Shown: positions 6,600-15,089 of the stretch, one piece after another
Layout: every line of letters starts with the position of its first letter
Numbering within the stretch: the stretch's first letter is position 1
Source: CAYUPI01 sp964446585
Lineage (GTDB): Bacteria; Verrucomicrobiota; Verrucomicrobiia; Limisphaerales; UBA8199
Direction of reading: 5' to 3'
Length of the DNA: 64,000 nucleotides
Assembly: GCA_964446585.1 (NCBI GenBank)
Contig: CAYUPI010000003.1
Span: forward strand, 131,744 to 195,743
Made by a program: the position numbers and the translations under genes
Notes under the pieces: model-generated
Told to the model about the DNA's origin: nothing
The model's database searches: none
What the model saw: the letters and a program-made list of their open reading frames with translations, nothing else

Positions 6600-9500
6600 T
6601 TGCTCATCGGCTGGGACGCGGCTGACTGGAAGGTCATCCAACCCCTGCTGCAATTAGGTCAGATGCCGAATCTGGCGCGGCTGATGGACGGCGGCGTTCA
6701 CGGCAATCTGGCGACGCTTTACCCCGTCCTGAGCCCGATGCTCTGGACCTCGATTGCTACCGGCAAGCGGGCCTACAAGCACGGCATTCACGGATTTTGC
6801 GAGCCTTTGCCCGACGGCTCAGGGGTCAGGCCCATCACACACCTCTCCCGCAAGACGAAAGCCGTGTGGAACATCCTGAATCAGACAGGCCATCACTCGA
6901 TAGTCGTTGGCTGGTGGCCGTCCCACCCCGCCGAGCCGCTCAATGGTGTGATGGTCTCCAATCATTTCTCCCAGCCGGTAGGCGAGCCGGGCAATCTCCC
7001 TTCGCTTTCCCCCGGCACCGTTCACCCGGCCTCTTTGGCGGCTTCGCTTGGCGAGCTGCGCGTCAATCCGATGGAATTGAGCGGCGAGTTTCTGCGCTTC
7101 TTTGCACCGGACTATGAAAAGGTGGATCAGGAAAAAGACAAACGGCTTCACACACTCGGAAAAATCATCGCCGAAACGATGTCCATCCATGCCGTTGGAA
7201 CCGAGTTGCTCAGCACGCAACCCTGGGATTTCGCCGCGATTTATTACACGGGCCTCGACCATTTCGGTCACGCGTTCATGAGCTATCATCCTCCACGGTT
7301 GACCTGGGTGACCGAGGAGGATTTCGCCATCTTTCAGCACGTCACGGCAAACGCCTATCGCTACCACGACGCGATGTTGGGCGCTTTGTTGGCTTCTACC
7401 GATGCCGATACGACGGTGGTTCTGATGAGCGATCACGGTTTTCATCCGGACCATTTGCGGCCAGGGTACATCCCGGCGGAACCTGCCGGCCCCGCCGTCG
7501 AACATCGGCATTTTGGCATTTTGTGCATGAAAGGGCCAGGCTTGCGCGTCAACGACCAGGTCTTCGGAGCCAGCCTCCTAGACATTTGCCCAACCCTCCT
7601 GGCTTTGTTCGGACTGCCGCCCGGCCGAGACATGGATGGCAAAGTGCTGGTGACGGCGTTCGAGCAGCCGCCGAGGATTCAGCCGATTGATAGCTGGGAC
7701 AATGTGCCGGGAGACGCAGGAACTCATCCTCCGGAGACGCGGCTCGACCCGGTGGCCTCGGCCGAGGCCTTCAAACAACTCGAGGATCTGGGCTACGTCG
7801 CTCCCCCCGGGGCCAATGTGCAGGAGGCGGTCGAGGAAGCCGCGCGCGAGCTCAAATACAACCTGGCGCGCGCATACCGCGACGGAAACTACTACGGCGA
7901 AGCGGCCGCGCTGGCAGAAGAACTTTGGACGCGCTGGCCGAAGGAGCATCGCTTCGGGATTTTGCTGGTGGACTGTCTCGGCGCGCTCCGCGACGTAACC
8001 CGGCGCCGGACTGTCCTCGAGGAACTGCGCCGCCGTATCGATCTGTATCAGGCTGAGGCCAAGTCCGAGTTGGCCAGACGAGAAAGCGAGCTTGACGGCC
8101 AAAGGGCGGACGCGACGGAACAGAACGACATCCAAAATCCAAAATCCAAAGTCCAAAATCCGAAGTCCAAAATCCGAAGTCCAGAGTCCAAAGCCGATGA
8201 GGACCCTCCTGCGCCGGCTCCACCGAAAGAGGACAAAGCCTCGCCTGACGAACCAAAGAAAGCGCGCTCGCGATTTGAAGAGCGCCAATTGCGAGAACTG
8301 GCCCATGGCCGTCCTTTGCTGCTCGATTGGTTGCTCGTCACCCAGGCTCTGTTGGAGAAACGGCCCACCGAGGCGCGGCGGCATCTGGAAAAACTGATGG
8401 AGGCGGATGGTTCAACTCAAGTCCTGGGCCAACGCATCGCTGGCGCGCTAGCCGAGTTGGGAGAGCTCGACTCCGCCTGCGCGCTTCTGCAAGAGGCGTT
8501 GAAATCCGATCCGGAGGATGCCCTGATCCACGCCCAACTGGCTGCCATTCACTTTGAAGCTGGCCGCTTTGCCGAATGCATCACCTCCGCTACTGAATCC
8601 CTGAGCCTGCTATATTTTCAGCCAGGCATACACACCCTCCTGGGCCAGGCCTTGCTGGAAACCGGCAATGTCGCCGATGCCGAGCGAGAGTTGCAGGTGG
8701 CCGTAGCGCAAAGTCCGCGCAACCTCGCGGCCCATGAGGCGCTCGGCCGCCTATACCGGCAGCACCTCGGCCGCCCGGACGATGCCTTCGCGCATGAAGG
8801 CCGCGCGCTTTCTCTCCGCCATGAGCTGGCCGCCCGGCTGCGCTCCAACGCTCCAACGCTCCAACGCTCTTACGCTCCGACGCTCCCACGCTCCGGCGCT
8901 GCCACGACGTTCGGCCCGGACGTTGACCCGAGCCAAATCATCACCGTGGTCTCCGGTCTGCCGCGCAGCGGCACCTCCCTGATGATGCAGTTGCTGGCCG
9001 CCGCCGGACGCGAGACCTTGAGCGATGGCAAACGCACCGCCGACGAGGACAATCCTCTCGGCTATTTTGAATTCGAGAAAACGCTCGAGGTTGCGAAGGA
9101 CGTCTCCTGGCTGCCCCAGGCGCGGGGCAAAGCAGTGAAAATTGTGGCGCAACTCGTCCCCTTGCTTCCGCAGCACGAGCATTATCAGGTCATTTTCATG
9201 GAGCGCGATTTGGCCGAGGTTCTTTCCTCCCAGAAAGCCATGCTGGCCCGCCGGGGACGCCGCGGCGCCGGCCTCGAGGAGCGACAACTTGCCGCCACCT
9301 TCGCCGAGCAGCTCGACCGCGTGCATCGTCACTTGGCGCGGTCTCCCGACTTTCGGACCTTGCGCGTCAACTATGGTGATTTAGTTTCTGACCCGCTCGC
9401 GGGCGTGGACCTGGTGGCGAATTTTTTGGGAGAACCATTTGATCGCGCCGCGGCCGCAAACTCGATCCGCCCTGAGTTACGCCGGCAGAAGGCCCCGTGA
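6600..9500 (+). CDS. Type I phosphodiesterase/alkaline-phosphatase domain - TPR - sulfotransferase fusion
   Basis: Three-part protein of about 966 residues. Residues 1-370 are an alkaline-phosphatase-superfamily phosphodiesterase: LLIGWDAADW carries the first metal ligand, LWTSIATGK the Thr nucleophile, and LMSDHGFHPDH later ligands. A helical TPR-like middle follows. From about residue 780 comes a sulfotransferase domain with the PAPS loop VVSGLPRSGTSL. The frame stays open upstream of TTG 6600, and a CTG at 6588 would give the expected N-terminus (LNRVLLIGWD), so the start is unusual and unresolved. Two short tandem repeats with 7- and 8-base units lie within the coding region. It ends one base before the convergent asnS. 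The substrate is unknown; a role in decorating surface glycans or lipids is an inference from domains and the PEP-CTERM neighbour. Confidence 0.75.
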   Translation: MLIGWDAADWKVIQPLLQLGQMPNLARLMDGGVHGNLATLYPVLSPMLWTSIATGKRAYKHGIHGFCEPLPDGSGVRPITHLSRKTKAVWNILNQTGHHSIVVGWWPSHPAEPLNGVMVSNHFSQPVGEPGNLPSLSPGTVHPASLAASLGELRVNPMELSGEFLRFFAPDYEKVDQEKDKRLHTLGKIIAETMSIHAVGTELLSTQPWDFAAIYYTGLDHFGHAFMSYHPPRLTWVTEEDFAIFQHVTANAYRYHDAMLGALLASTDADTTVVLMSDHGFHPDHLRPGYIPAEPAGPAVEHRHFGILCMKGPGLRVNDQVFGASLLDICPTLLALFGLPPGRDMDGKVLVTAFEQPPRIQPIDSWDNVPGDAGTHPPETRLDPVASAEAFKQLEDLGYVAPPGANVQEAVEEAARELKYNLARAYRDGNYYGEAAALAEELWTRWPKEHRFGILLVDCLGALRDVTRRRTVLEELRRRIDLYQAEAKSELARRESELDGQRADATEQNDIQNPKSKVQNPKSKIRSPESKADEDPPAPAPPKEDKASPDEPKKARSRFEERQLRELAHGRPLLLDWLLVTQALLEKRPTEARRHLEKLMEADGSTQVLGQRIAGALAELGELDSACALLQEALKSDPEDALIHAQLAAIHFEAGRFAECITSATESLSLLYFQPGIHTLLGQALLETGNVADAERELQVAVAQSPRNLAAHEALGRLYRQHLGRPDDAFAHEGRALSLRHELAARLRSNAPTLQRSYAPTLPRSGAATTFGPDVDPSQIITVVSGLPRSGTSLMMQLLAAAGRETLSDGKRTADEDNPLGYFEFEKTLEVAKDVSWLPQARGKAVKIVAQLVPLLPQHEHYQVIFMERDLAEVLSSQKAMLARRGRRGAGLEERQLAATFAEQLDRVHRHLARSPDFRTLRVNYGDLVSDPLAGVDLVANFLGEPFDRAAAANSIRPELRRQKAP
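8131..8193 (+). repeat. Nine tandem 7-base units inside the phosphodiesterase/sulfotransferase gene
   Basis: Units of the form TCCAAAA, TCCAAAG or TCCGAAG run nine times without a break. They encode a 7-residue periodic, Lys/Pro/Ser-rich linker (QNPKSKV, QNPKSKI, RSPESKA) between TPR segments. The unit length is not a multiple of three, so a gain or loss of one unit would shift the frame before the sulfotransferase domain. Related AAATCCG tracts lie at 22122-22143 and 39810-39834. Confidence 0.85.
8841..8904 (+). repeat. Eight tandem 8-base units inside the same gene
   Basis: Eight units of the form CGCTCCAA (three identical, the others with one to three changes) run from 8841 to 8904. They encode an APTLQRS-type low-complexity linker about 15 residues before the sulfotransferase PAPS loop. 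A change of one unit would frameshift that domain. Confidence 0.85.
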
Positions 9501-9501
9501 T

Positions 9502-10863
9502 CTAGAACTCCGCATTGCCCGGCGTGCGCGCAAACGGGATTACGTCGCGAATGTTCGACACACCGGTAAGGAACATCAGCAATCGTTCGAAGCCCAGGCC
9601 GAAACCCGCGTGTGGAACCGAGCCGTACTTCCTCAAATCGAGATACCACCAGTAATCCTCCGATTTGAGCTTGTGGAATTTCATATTCTGCAGCAGTTGT
9701 TCCAGGCGCTCTTCGCGTTGTGCTCCTCCAATCACCTCGCCGATGCCTGGCACCAGCACATCCATCGCCGTGACGGTTTTTCCATCGTCATTCAATCGCA
9801 TGTAGAATGGTTTGATCTCACGCGGGTAATTGAAGACGGTCACCGGCGACTTGAAATGCTCCTCAGTAAGAAACCGCTCATGCTCGGATTGCAGATTCAG
9901 GCCATATTCGATCGGGAATTCAAAGCTCTTCCCAGACTGATTGAGGATTTGGACGGCCTCGGTGTACGGGACGCGCACGAACGGCCGCTCGACCACAAAC
10001 TTGAGCCGATCCGCCAATCCTTTATCGACGAATTTGGTGAATAGCGCAAGGTCCTCGGCGCAGTGCTCCACCGTGTAGCGGGCCATGGCCTGGACGAACT
10101 GTTCGCCCAGGTCCATGTCACCGGCCAGATCGCAAAACGCCATCTCCGGCTCGATCATCCAAAACTCCGCGGCGTGGCGCGCAGTGTTCGAATTCTCGGC
10201 GCGGAACGTCGGGCCAAAAGTGTAGATGTTGGATAGAGCACAGGCGAACGTCTCGCCCTCGAGTTGGCCGCTGACCGTCAGGTAGGTCTGTCGGCCGAAG
10301 AAATCCGCCTCTGGTTTTTCGTCGATATTTCCTTTGAGCGCAGTGACGCGGAACATCTCGCCGGCCCCCTCGCAATCGCTGGCAGTGATGATCGGCGTGT
10401 GGACATAGACAAAGTCCCGCTCTTGAAAGAATTGGTGCACGGCAAATGCCAGCCGGCTCCGCGTTCGGAATACCGCCCCAAACAGGTTCGACCGTGGACG
10501 CAAGTGAGCGATGGTCCGCAGAAACTCGGGTGTGTGCCCCTTCTTTTGCAGCGGATACGTGGCGTCGGCCGGCCCGATCAGCTCCAGTCGCGCCGCCCGC
10601 AATTCCCATTTCTGGCCCGCTGCCGGTGAGGGCACGAGTTTGCCCTCGACCACGGCCGACGTCCCGGTAGTGAATTGTGCAATCTGATCGTAGCCGGGTG
10701 TCCCGGCATCGACCACGAGCTGCAAGTTGGCCAGGCAGGACCCGTCGTTCAGTTCAAGAAACGAAAAACCCTTGGAGTCGCGGCGCGTGCGGACCCAGCC
10801 TTTTACCTCAACACCGTCCTGAGCTTCGGTGGCCGCGAGAATCCGTTTGATCAGTGTGCGCAT
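9502..10863 (-). CDS. asnS: Asparaginyl-tRNA synthetase
   Basis: Class IIb aminoacyl-tRNA synthetase charging tRNA-Asn in the cytoplasm. Residues 1-110 form the OB-fold anticodon-binding domain (EVKGWVRTRRDSKGFSFLEL). The catalytic domain shows motif 2 (TFGPTFRAENSNTARHAAEF) and the C-terminal motif 3 (GFGLGFERLLMFLTG). The 453-residue length is slightly below the usual 460-470. The start is GTG or ATG-type at 10863, and the first residues MRTLIKRILA match the family. It converges with the preceding plus-strand gene with one base between stops, so transcripts from the two sides probably overlap. Confidence 0.95.
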   Translation of the reverse strand: MRTLIKRILAATEAQDGVEVKGWVRTRRDSKGFSFLELNDGSCLANLQLVVDAGTPGYDQIAQFTTGTSAVVEGKLVPSPAAGQKWELRAARLELIGPADATYPLQKKGHTPEFLRTIAHLRPRSNLFGAVFRTRSRLAFAVHQFFQERDFVYVHTPIITASDCEGAGEMFRVTALKGNIDEKPEADFFGRQTYLTVSGQLEGETFACALSNIYTFGPTFRAENSNTARHAAEFWMIEPEMAFCDLAGDMDLGEQFVQAMARYTVEHCAEDLALFTKFVDKGLADRLKFVVERPFVRVPYTEAVQILNQSGKSFEFPIEYGLNLQSEHERFLTEEHFKSPVTVFNYPREIKPFYMRLNDDGKTVTAMDVLVPGIGEVIGGAQREERLEQLLQNMKFHKLKSEDYWWYLDLRKYGSVPHAGFGLGFERLLMFLTGVSNIRDVIPFARTPGNAEF

Positions 10864-10875
10864 ATGCCCTTTGGA

Positions 10876-11012
10876 GAATGTCGAATGACGAATATCGAAT
10901 GACGAAAGAAATCCGAACGCCCAAATCCGAATCCCGGCAACTGCGACTGGTTTTTGTCATTCGTCATTCGAGCTTCTTTCGTCATTAGGCATTCGTCATT
11001 AGTCATTCGAAG
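10876..11012. repeat. Imperfect long palindrome built on AATGACGAA
   Basis: The intergenic space between the exonuclease and asnS is almost filled by an imperfect inverted repeat. The left arm (10876-10910) has TCGAATGACGAA twice and ends in GACGAAAGAA; the right arm (about 10974-11012) has its complement, TTCTTTCGTCATT and ATTCGTCATT. The centre contains an AAATCCGAATCC motif shared with other repeats here. It lies downstream of the exonuclease gene and upstream of asnS. Confidence 0.75.
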
Positions 11013-11015
11013 CCC

Positions 11016-11549
11016 TCACCAATTGACGGGCACCGCGAGCTTTTTGCCAAAGCGATTGTGATAAAACACCCGGCGATGCTCTGCGCCATATTCGTGGACC
11101 AGCCGCGTCAGTTTCACGTCATAGCAGCAATACTCGGCGATTTGCAGCATCTTGCCTTCCTTGAACCATTGGATGGCCTGCATGCCTTCGGCGGTTTTTT
11201 CGACCCCAAACGTCGCCGTCGCGATCGAATCCAGGGACAGTCGGTGCTGCAATTTTTCCTGCAAGGCCAGCATCATGTCCAGCGCCGGCAGTTGCCGCAG
11301 ATCCAGCGTCGTATAGCCGTGCAACACTTCATAATCGAACCGCACATGATTGAACCCGACCACCAAATCCGCTCGCTGCAATTCTTTGATCAGGTCGTTC
11401 ACCTGCTTCTCGCCAAAAATCTGATATTCTGCTCGGGCAGTGCTATAAATCACCCCTACGCTCATGCCCATCCGGCTGATGTGGTTCCAGCCGCCGACCT
11501 CGTCAGCGGACTTCTGGGTTTCTAAATCAAAATAGACGATGTTCTTCAT
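11016..11549 (-). CDS. DEDD-type 3'-5' exonuclease / RNase H-like domain protein
   Basis: Small single-domain nuclease of 177 residues with the RNase H-like exonuclease pattern. The first acidic motif is YFDLETQ (Asp8 and Glu10). The second is in VVGFNHVRFDYEVL (about residues 63-76). A late Asp lies in EYCCYDVKLTRLVHEY, matching the third DEDD motif with the Tyr spaced five residues later. It resembles YprB-type ribonuclease H-like proteins but lacks their extra domains. Substrate is unknown; DNA or RNA end trimming is inferred from the family. It lies upstream of asnS on the same strand, separated by a palindromic repeat. Confidence 0.75.
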   Translation of the reverse strand: MKNIVYFDLETQKSADEVGGWNHISRMGMSVGVIYSTARAEYQIFGEKQVNDLIKELQRADLVVGFNHVRFDYEVLHGYTTLDLRQLPALDMMLALQEKLQHRLSLDSIATATFGVEKTAEGMQAIQWFKEGKMLQIAEYCCYDVKLTRLVHEYGAEHRRVFYHNRFGKKLAVPVNW

Positions 11550-11671
11550 CCGCGTTCCACTTCGCGCCCAACGGGAAGCAGTGGGACTGTACCGCCGGCT
11601 ATCTCGGAATCAAACCGAAACTCGCGAAAATCCGTTTTGACCGTTCGTCCAGCGGAAAGTACGTTGCCGCG

Positions 11672-12532
11672 GTGCAAAAGGGAAACTCCAGCACATTGGC
11701 CTCGCCGCCGCTCCAATCACTCTTGCGCTTGCCGTTGCCACAGTCCTATACCGATTTCATCGGCCGCAAGCTCCTGCGTTTCGCTCTAACAGTTCAGGGC
11801 CTCGGCGCTTTCGCCCTCATCACGTTGGGCGTCATTTTGACCAAATTCCGCGCCGCGCGGCGGGTTATATGGCCCTTGATTTTCCGCGAGACCGCTCGTG
11901 TCGGTCTGCGATTGCTTCCGATGTTTTTGTTCATTGCCGCGATGTTGGGGCTGCTGGTGATCGGACAAACGGTCGCCTGGCTGACGCGCGTGGGGGCCAT
12001 TAAGTACCTGGGCACGATAATGGTGATTGTGGTCGTGCGCGAGCTCGGCCCGCTTCTTGCCGGATTGCTCGTGCTGGCGCGCGCCGGGACGGCCAACGTC
12101 GTCGAGTTGGGCACCGCGCGCGCACTGGGAGAAGTCGAAGCTTTGGAGGCACTGGGCATTGACCCCGTGCACTACCTGGTGGTCCCGCGCGTGCTGGGGA
12201 TGGCCCTGGGCGTCTTCTCGCTGACGGTTTACCTGATTCTCGGCGCCTTGGTGAGCGGCTATGTGTGGGCCTTCTTGCAGGACGTCCCGTTGCGGCCCGG
12301 CGATTATTTCCGGCAATTGGCGGGCTCATTGCGCGGGCTGGATTTTGCGTTGCTGGGGTTGAAGACCAGTGCCTTCGGCTTCGTCATCGCCATCATCACC
12401 TGCTATCACGGCTTGGCGCAACCGCTCCATCTGGAAGAGGTCTCCGCCGCCACTGTGCGTGCGGTGGCACAAAGCGTGATCGCCTTTGTTTTGCTCGATG
12501 CCCTGTTCATCATTCTTTACCTGGCGGTCTAA
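11672..12532 (+). CDS. MlaE-type ABC transporter permease
   Basis: Inner-membrane permease of an MCE/Mla-type lipid transporter. After a polar N-terminus of about 35 residues come five or six hydrophobic segments. The family-typical central stretch is present: RELGPLLAGLLVLARAG followed by the conserved elbow ALGEVEALEALGIDPVHYLVVPR. The 286-residue length is a little longer than usual (about 260). GTG 11672 is used; the frame remains open upstream without a convincing start. Its stop overlaps the ATG of the ATPase gene (TAATG), so the two are translationally coupled, and an MCE-domain gene follows. Function in phospholipid traffic between membranes is inferred from the family. Confidence 0.85.
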   Translation: MQKGNSSTLASPPLQSLLRLPLPQSYTDFIGRKLLRFALTVQGLGAFALITLGVILTKFRAARRVIWPLIFRETARVGLRLLPMFLFIAAMLGLLVIGQTVAWLTRVGAIKYLGTIMVIVVVRELGPLLAGLLVLARAGTANVVELGTARALGEVEALEALGIDPVHYLVVPRVLGMALGVFSLTVYLILGALVSGYVWAFLQDVPLRPGDYFRQLAGSLRGLDFALLGLKTSAFGFVIAIITCYHGLAQPLHLEEVSAATVRAVAQSVIAFVLLDALFIILYLAV

Positions 12533-13308
12533 TGGAACCACTTCCTCCTCAATCCGCAGTGCCCGTGATCGACATGCGGGACGTGGCCGTTGGCGCTCTG
12601 CGCGATCCGAACCTGGTGGTGGCGAAAGACGTCAACTGGCAGGTAAAGCCAAACGATTACTGGACCGTGGCAGGCTTGCAGGGCGCGGGTAAAAGCGACT
12701 TCCTGATGACTCTAGCCGGGCTGGCGCCGCCGTCGGCTGGTTTTTACAGGCTGTTCGGCGATCCGATGCCGATGTTCGACGAGGCCAGGCTTACTACGCG
12801 GCTGAGAATGGGCTTGGTTTTCGACAACGGCCAGTTACTTAATCACTTGACGGTCGCTGAAAATGTCGCCTTGCCAGTCCGCTATCATTCAAACCTGGCG
12901 CCCGCCGAGGGTCAGGACCGAATTCAGGCCTGGCTGGAAGCGATGGAACTTGCGCCATTGGGGGACAGGATGCCGAACGCCGTCGGACGGAATTGGCAGA
13001 AGCGAGTGGGCCTGGCGCGCGGTCTGGTCCTGAAGCCGGAGTTGCTGCTGTTGGACGATCCTATGGCCGGGCTGGACCCGCGGCACATGAATTGGTGGCT
13101 CGGGTTTCTCGACTCGCTTTCCCGAGGCCATTCGTTGCTCGAGGGCCGGCCCGTAACGCTGGTCGTGACCACCGCCGATCTACGGCCGTTGAAGAACCAT
13201 GCGCGCCAATTCGCGGTCTTGAAAAACAGGAAGTTCTCCGTACTCGGTGCGTGGTCCCAACTGGAGAGTGAGACCAACGAGCTCGTGCAGGAGTTGCTCA
13301 CGACGTGA
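12532..13308 (+). CDS. MlaF-like ABC transporter ATPase with degenerate catalytic motifs
   Basis: 258 residues; start ATG 12532 overlaps the stop of the permease gene. It aligns along its length with MlaF-type ATPases: the Walker A loop GLQGAGKS (48-55) is intact and LTVAENVALP marks the region after the Q-loop. Other motifs are altered. The Q-loop Gln is Asp98 (VFDNGQL), the LSGGM/Q signature is VGRNW (151-155), the Walker B catalytic Glu is Asp176 (LLLLDDP), and the switch His is Thr (VVTTADL, 213-214). The D-loop GLDP remains. Nucleotide may bind while hydrolysis is weak or lost; this is inference. It sits between mlaE- and mlaD-like genes, so a structural or regulatory role in that transporter is plausible. 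Confidence 0.8.
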   Translation: MEPLPPQSAVPVIDMRDVAVGALRDPNLVVAKDVNWQVKPNDYWTVAGLQGAGKSDFLMTLAGLAPPSAGFYRLFGDPMPMFDEARLTTRLRMGLVFDNGQLLNHLTVAENVALPVRYHSNLAPAEGQDRIQAWLEAMELAPLGDRMPNAVGRNWQKRVGLARGLVLKPELLLLDDPMAGLDPRHMNWWLGFLDSLSRGHSLLEGRPVTLVVTTADLRPLKNHARQFAVLKNRKFSVLGAWSQLESETNELVQELLTT

Positions 13309-13326
13309 GCAAAAGGTCTGGATGAA

Positions 13327-13418
13327 TGGATTGTTGGATAAATGGATTAGTGGATTAATGGCGAAGAGACTGGTGGGCTTGGTTCATCAATCCATCAATC
13401 CGTTTATCCATTAATCCA
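13327..13418. repeat. Inverted repeat built on TGGATTAATGGAT
   Basis: The gap between the ATPase and MCE-protein genes holds an imperfect palindrome. The left arm contains TGGATAAATGGATTAGTGGAT and a following TTAATGG; the right arm (13384-13418) contains ATCCATCAATCCGTTTATCC and ATTAATCCA. It could form a long hairpin in the transcript between the two cistrons, and looks like a dispersed intergenic repeat. Confidence 0.7.
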
Positions 13419-13428
13419 GCACGTTTGT

Positions 13429-14703
13429 ATGGCCTTGCAGGACTTAACGCCGCAGTTGCGCACGCGCCTGAGCCGCATGGAACGGGCCGTCGGCTGGTTC
13501 GTCCTGCTGGCTACCGGATTGCTGGTATTCGGTTTTCTTTATTACGTCTATCACACGGCCGAGCGGAAGGGGTGGTTCAAAACCAAGGCGCCCTATTTCA
13601 CTTTTGCAGACCGCGCTACCGGATTGAAGGTCGGCGATCCGGTCAACCTCATGGGATTCGATGTCGGCCAAATCACACGGATCGAGACGCAGCCGCCTGA
13701 AGATTACCTGCATGCTGTTTATGTCGAGTTCGAGATCGTTTCGCCCTATTACGGCTATCTCTGGACGGAAGGCTCCCGCGCCAAGGTCACGACCGCCGAT
13801 CTCCTCGGCAAACGCGTCCTCGAAGTTACCAAAGGCACCGGCGGTTACCCTACCTACATCTTCAACCCACTGCGCACGGTAACGCTTACGGAGGCACAAC
13901 GTCTGGCCGCCTCCTCCAACTGGCAATTTGGCCAGGCCATCTTCCAACCCGATTCCACCAACCTCCTCGCCCGGCCGTTCAGCTCCTTGACCAACCTGGC
14001 CGCCATCGCTGCCGCCGGCGTTTCCGAGCTCACTCTGCTCGACGCGAGCGTTGAACGAAAAACCATGACCGGCATCTGGCACGACAAGCTGGGCCTCTAC
14101 CAGCCCTACACCAACGGCGTCACCAAATACTGGCTCCTGTCGGACGAGTCGCCCGCCGTTACAGAACGGCTGGAGAAACTCGTCAGTGACGTGGAGGCAG
14201 CGCTGCCCAATTTTTTGCGTCTGACGAACCAGCTCGCGGCCGTCCTCTCCAACAGCACCGATTTAGCTTCCAATCTGAATTCGGTTGCCCTCGCGGCGCA
14301 GCCTGTCGCCGACCATCTGGCCGCCGCGACCGCGAACCTGGATCGGCCGGGCGCATTGGGCGAATGGCTCCTGCCAACCAATATCAACCATCAACTCGAT
14401 GCTGCCCTGACCAACGCCGACGCCGCTCTGTCAAACGTTAACACCAACATCTCGCTTCTCGTCGAAGACCTGGCACGCTCGCTGGACAATCTGGCCGCAA
14501 TCACCAGCAACCTGAACCAGCAGGTGCAGGCGAACACCAACATCTTGCGTGGGATTTCCGACACCGTCATCCACTATGACGAATTCGTTCTGGGCCTGAA
14601 GCGCCACTGGCTGCTTCGCTCCGCGTTTAAGCCCACGAAGACCAATGCCCCCTCTGCCGTCCCGCCGCAGTCGCTCTCCTCACCCAAAGCGAAGGGACCT
14701 TGA
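13429..14703 (+). CDS. MCE/MlaD-family substrate-binding protein
   Basis: Periplasm-facing, membrane-anchored partner of the MlaE/MlaF pair. An N-terminal cytoplasmic stretch of about 20 residues is followed by one membrane segment (about residues 24-42). The MCE domain has the typical FADRATGLKVGDPV and VGQITRI strands (about residues 58-82). The C-terminal 200 residues are Asn/Ala/Leu-rich with long helices (for example TSNLNQQVQANTNIL), as in MlaD-like proteins that build channels or needles. Length is 424 residues, much longer than E. coli MlaD. ATG 13429 follows the palindrome by a few bases. The set lacks mlaB and mlaC homologues nearby. Confidence 0.85.
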   Translation: MALQDLTPQLRTRLSRMERAVGWFVLLATGLLVFGFLYYVYHTAERKGWFKTKAPYFTFADRATGLKVGDPVNLMGFDVGQITRIETQPPEDYLHAVYVEFEIVSPYYGYLWTEGSRAKVTTADLLGKRVLEVTKGTGGYPTYIFNPLRTVTLTEAQRLAASSNWQFGQAIFQPDSTNLLARPFSSLTNLAAIAAAGVSELTLLDASVERKTMTGIWHDKLGLYQPYTNGVTKYWLLSDESPAVTERLEKLVSDVEAALPNFLRLTNQLAAVLSNSTDLASNLNSVALAAQPVADHLAAATANLDRPGALGEWLLPTNINHQLDAALTNADAALSNVNTNISLLVEDLARSLDNLAAITSNLNQQVQANTNILRGISDTVIHYDEFVLGLKRHWLLRSAFKPTKTNAPSAVPPQSLSSPKAKGP

Positions 14704-14813
14704 TCGCTGGAGTTCGCAATTCGCGGAACGATTCCGCAGAAAATCAGTCGGCCGGAGGATCAGTTTACTCTTGCGATTTGGCTTCACTGCTGATTCATTA
14801 GCTGCAGCCTCGT

Positions 14814-14898
14814 GCGCATATGGTGGAATTGGCAGACACGCTACTTTGAGGTGGTAGTGGGGCAACCCGTGCAGGTTCAAGTCCTGCTATGCGCACCA
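14814..14898 (+). tRNA. tRNA-Leu (anticodon GAG)
   Basis: The acceptor stem GCGCATA (14814-14820) pairs with TATGCGC (14888-14894), followed by A and an encoded CCA. The D-arm reads TGGTGGAATTGGCAGACACG, typical of tRNA-Leu. The anticodon stem is CTACT/GGTAG with loop TTGAGGT, giving anticodon GAG. A long class II variable arm (TGGGGCAACCCGT) and the T-arm GCAGGTTCAAGTCCTGC complete the cloverleaf. It decodes CUC and CUU. Confidence 0.96.
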
Positions 14899-15030
14899 AT
14901 ACTACTTCAGCGAGTGGAGTCTGGCAGCTGAGGAAAGCAATTTTTCGGTATCTCTGAACCTCGTAATCACTGTTCTACAGCGCAGCATCTGTCGGCACAA
15001 CGATTGGGCTGAGAGGACCACGTCGTACCG

Positions 15031-15059
15031 TTGACCACTGGAGTGAGGCAGAATATTGT
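15031..15059 (+). promoter_or_regulatory. Sigma-70-like promoter for the prepilin-like gene
   Basis: TTGACC (15031-15036) and TATTGT (15054-15059) are separated by 17 bases, close to the -35/-10 consensus, and lie 31 bases before ATG 15090. Judged by eye only. Confidence 0.45.
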
Positions 15060-15089
15060 AAAGCGTCAGACCGGTTGTGGGCCCACATC

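Noticed and set aside
12265..12531. Upstream extension of the MlaF-like frame into the permease gene
   Set aside because: The translation there is Arg/Cys-rich and lies out of frame inside mlaE; ATG 12532 overlaps the permease stop and gives a normal N-terminus.
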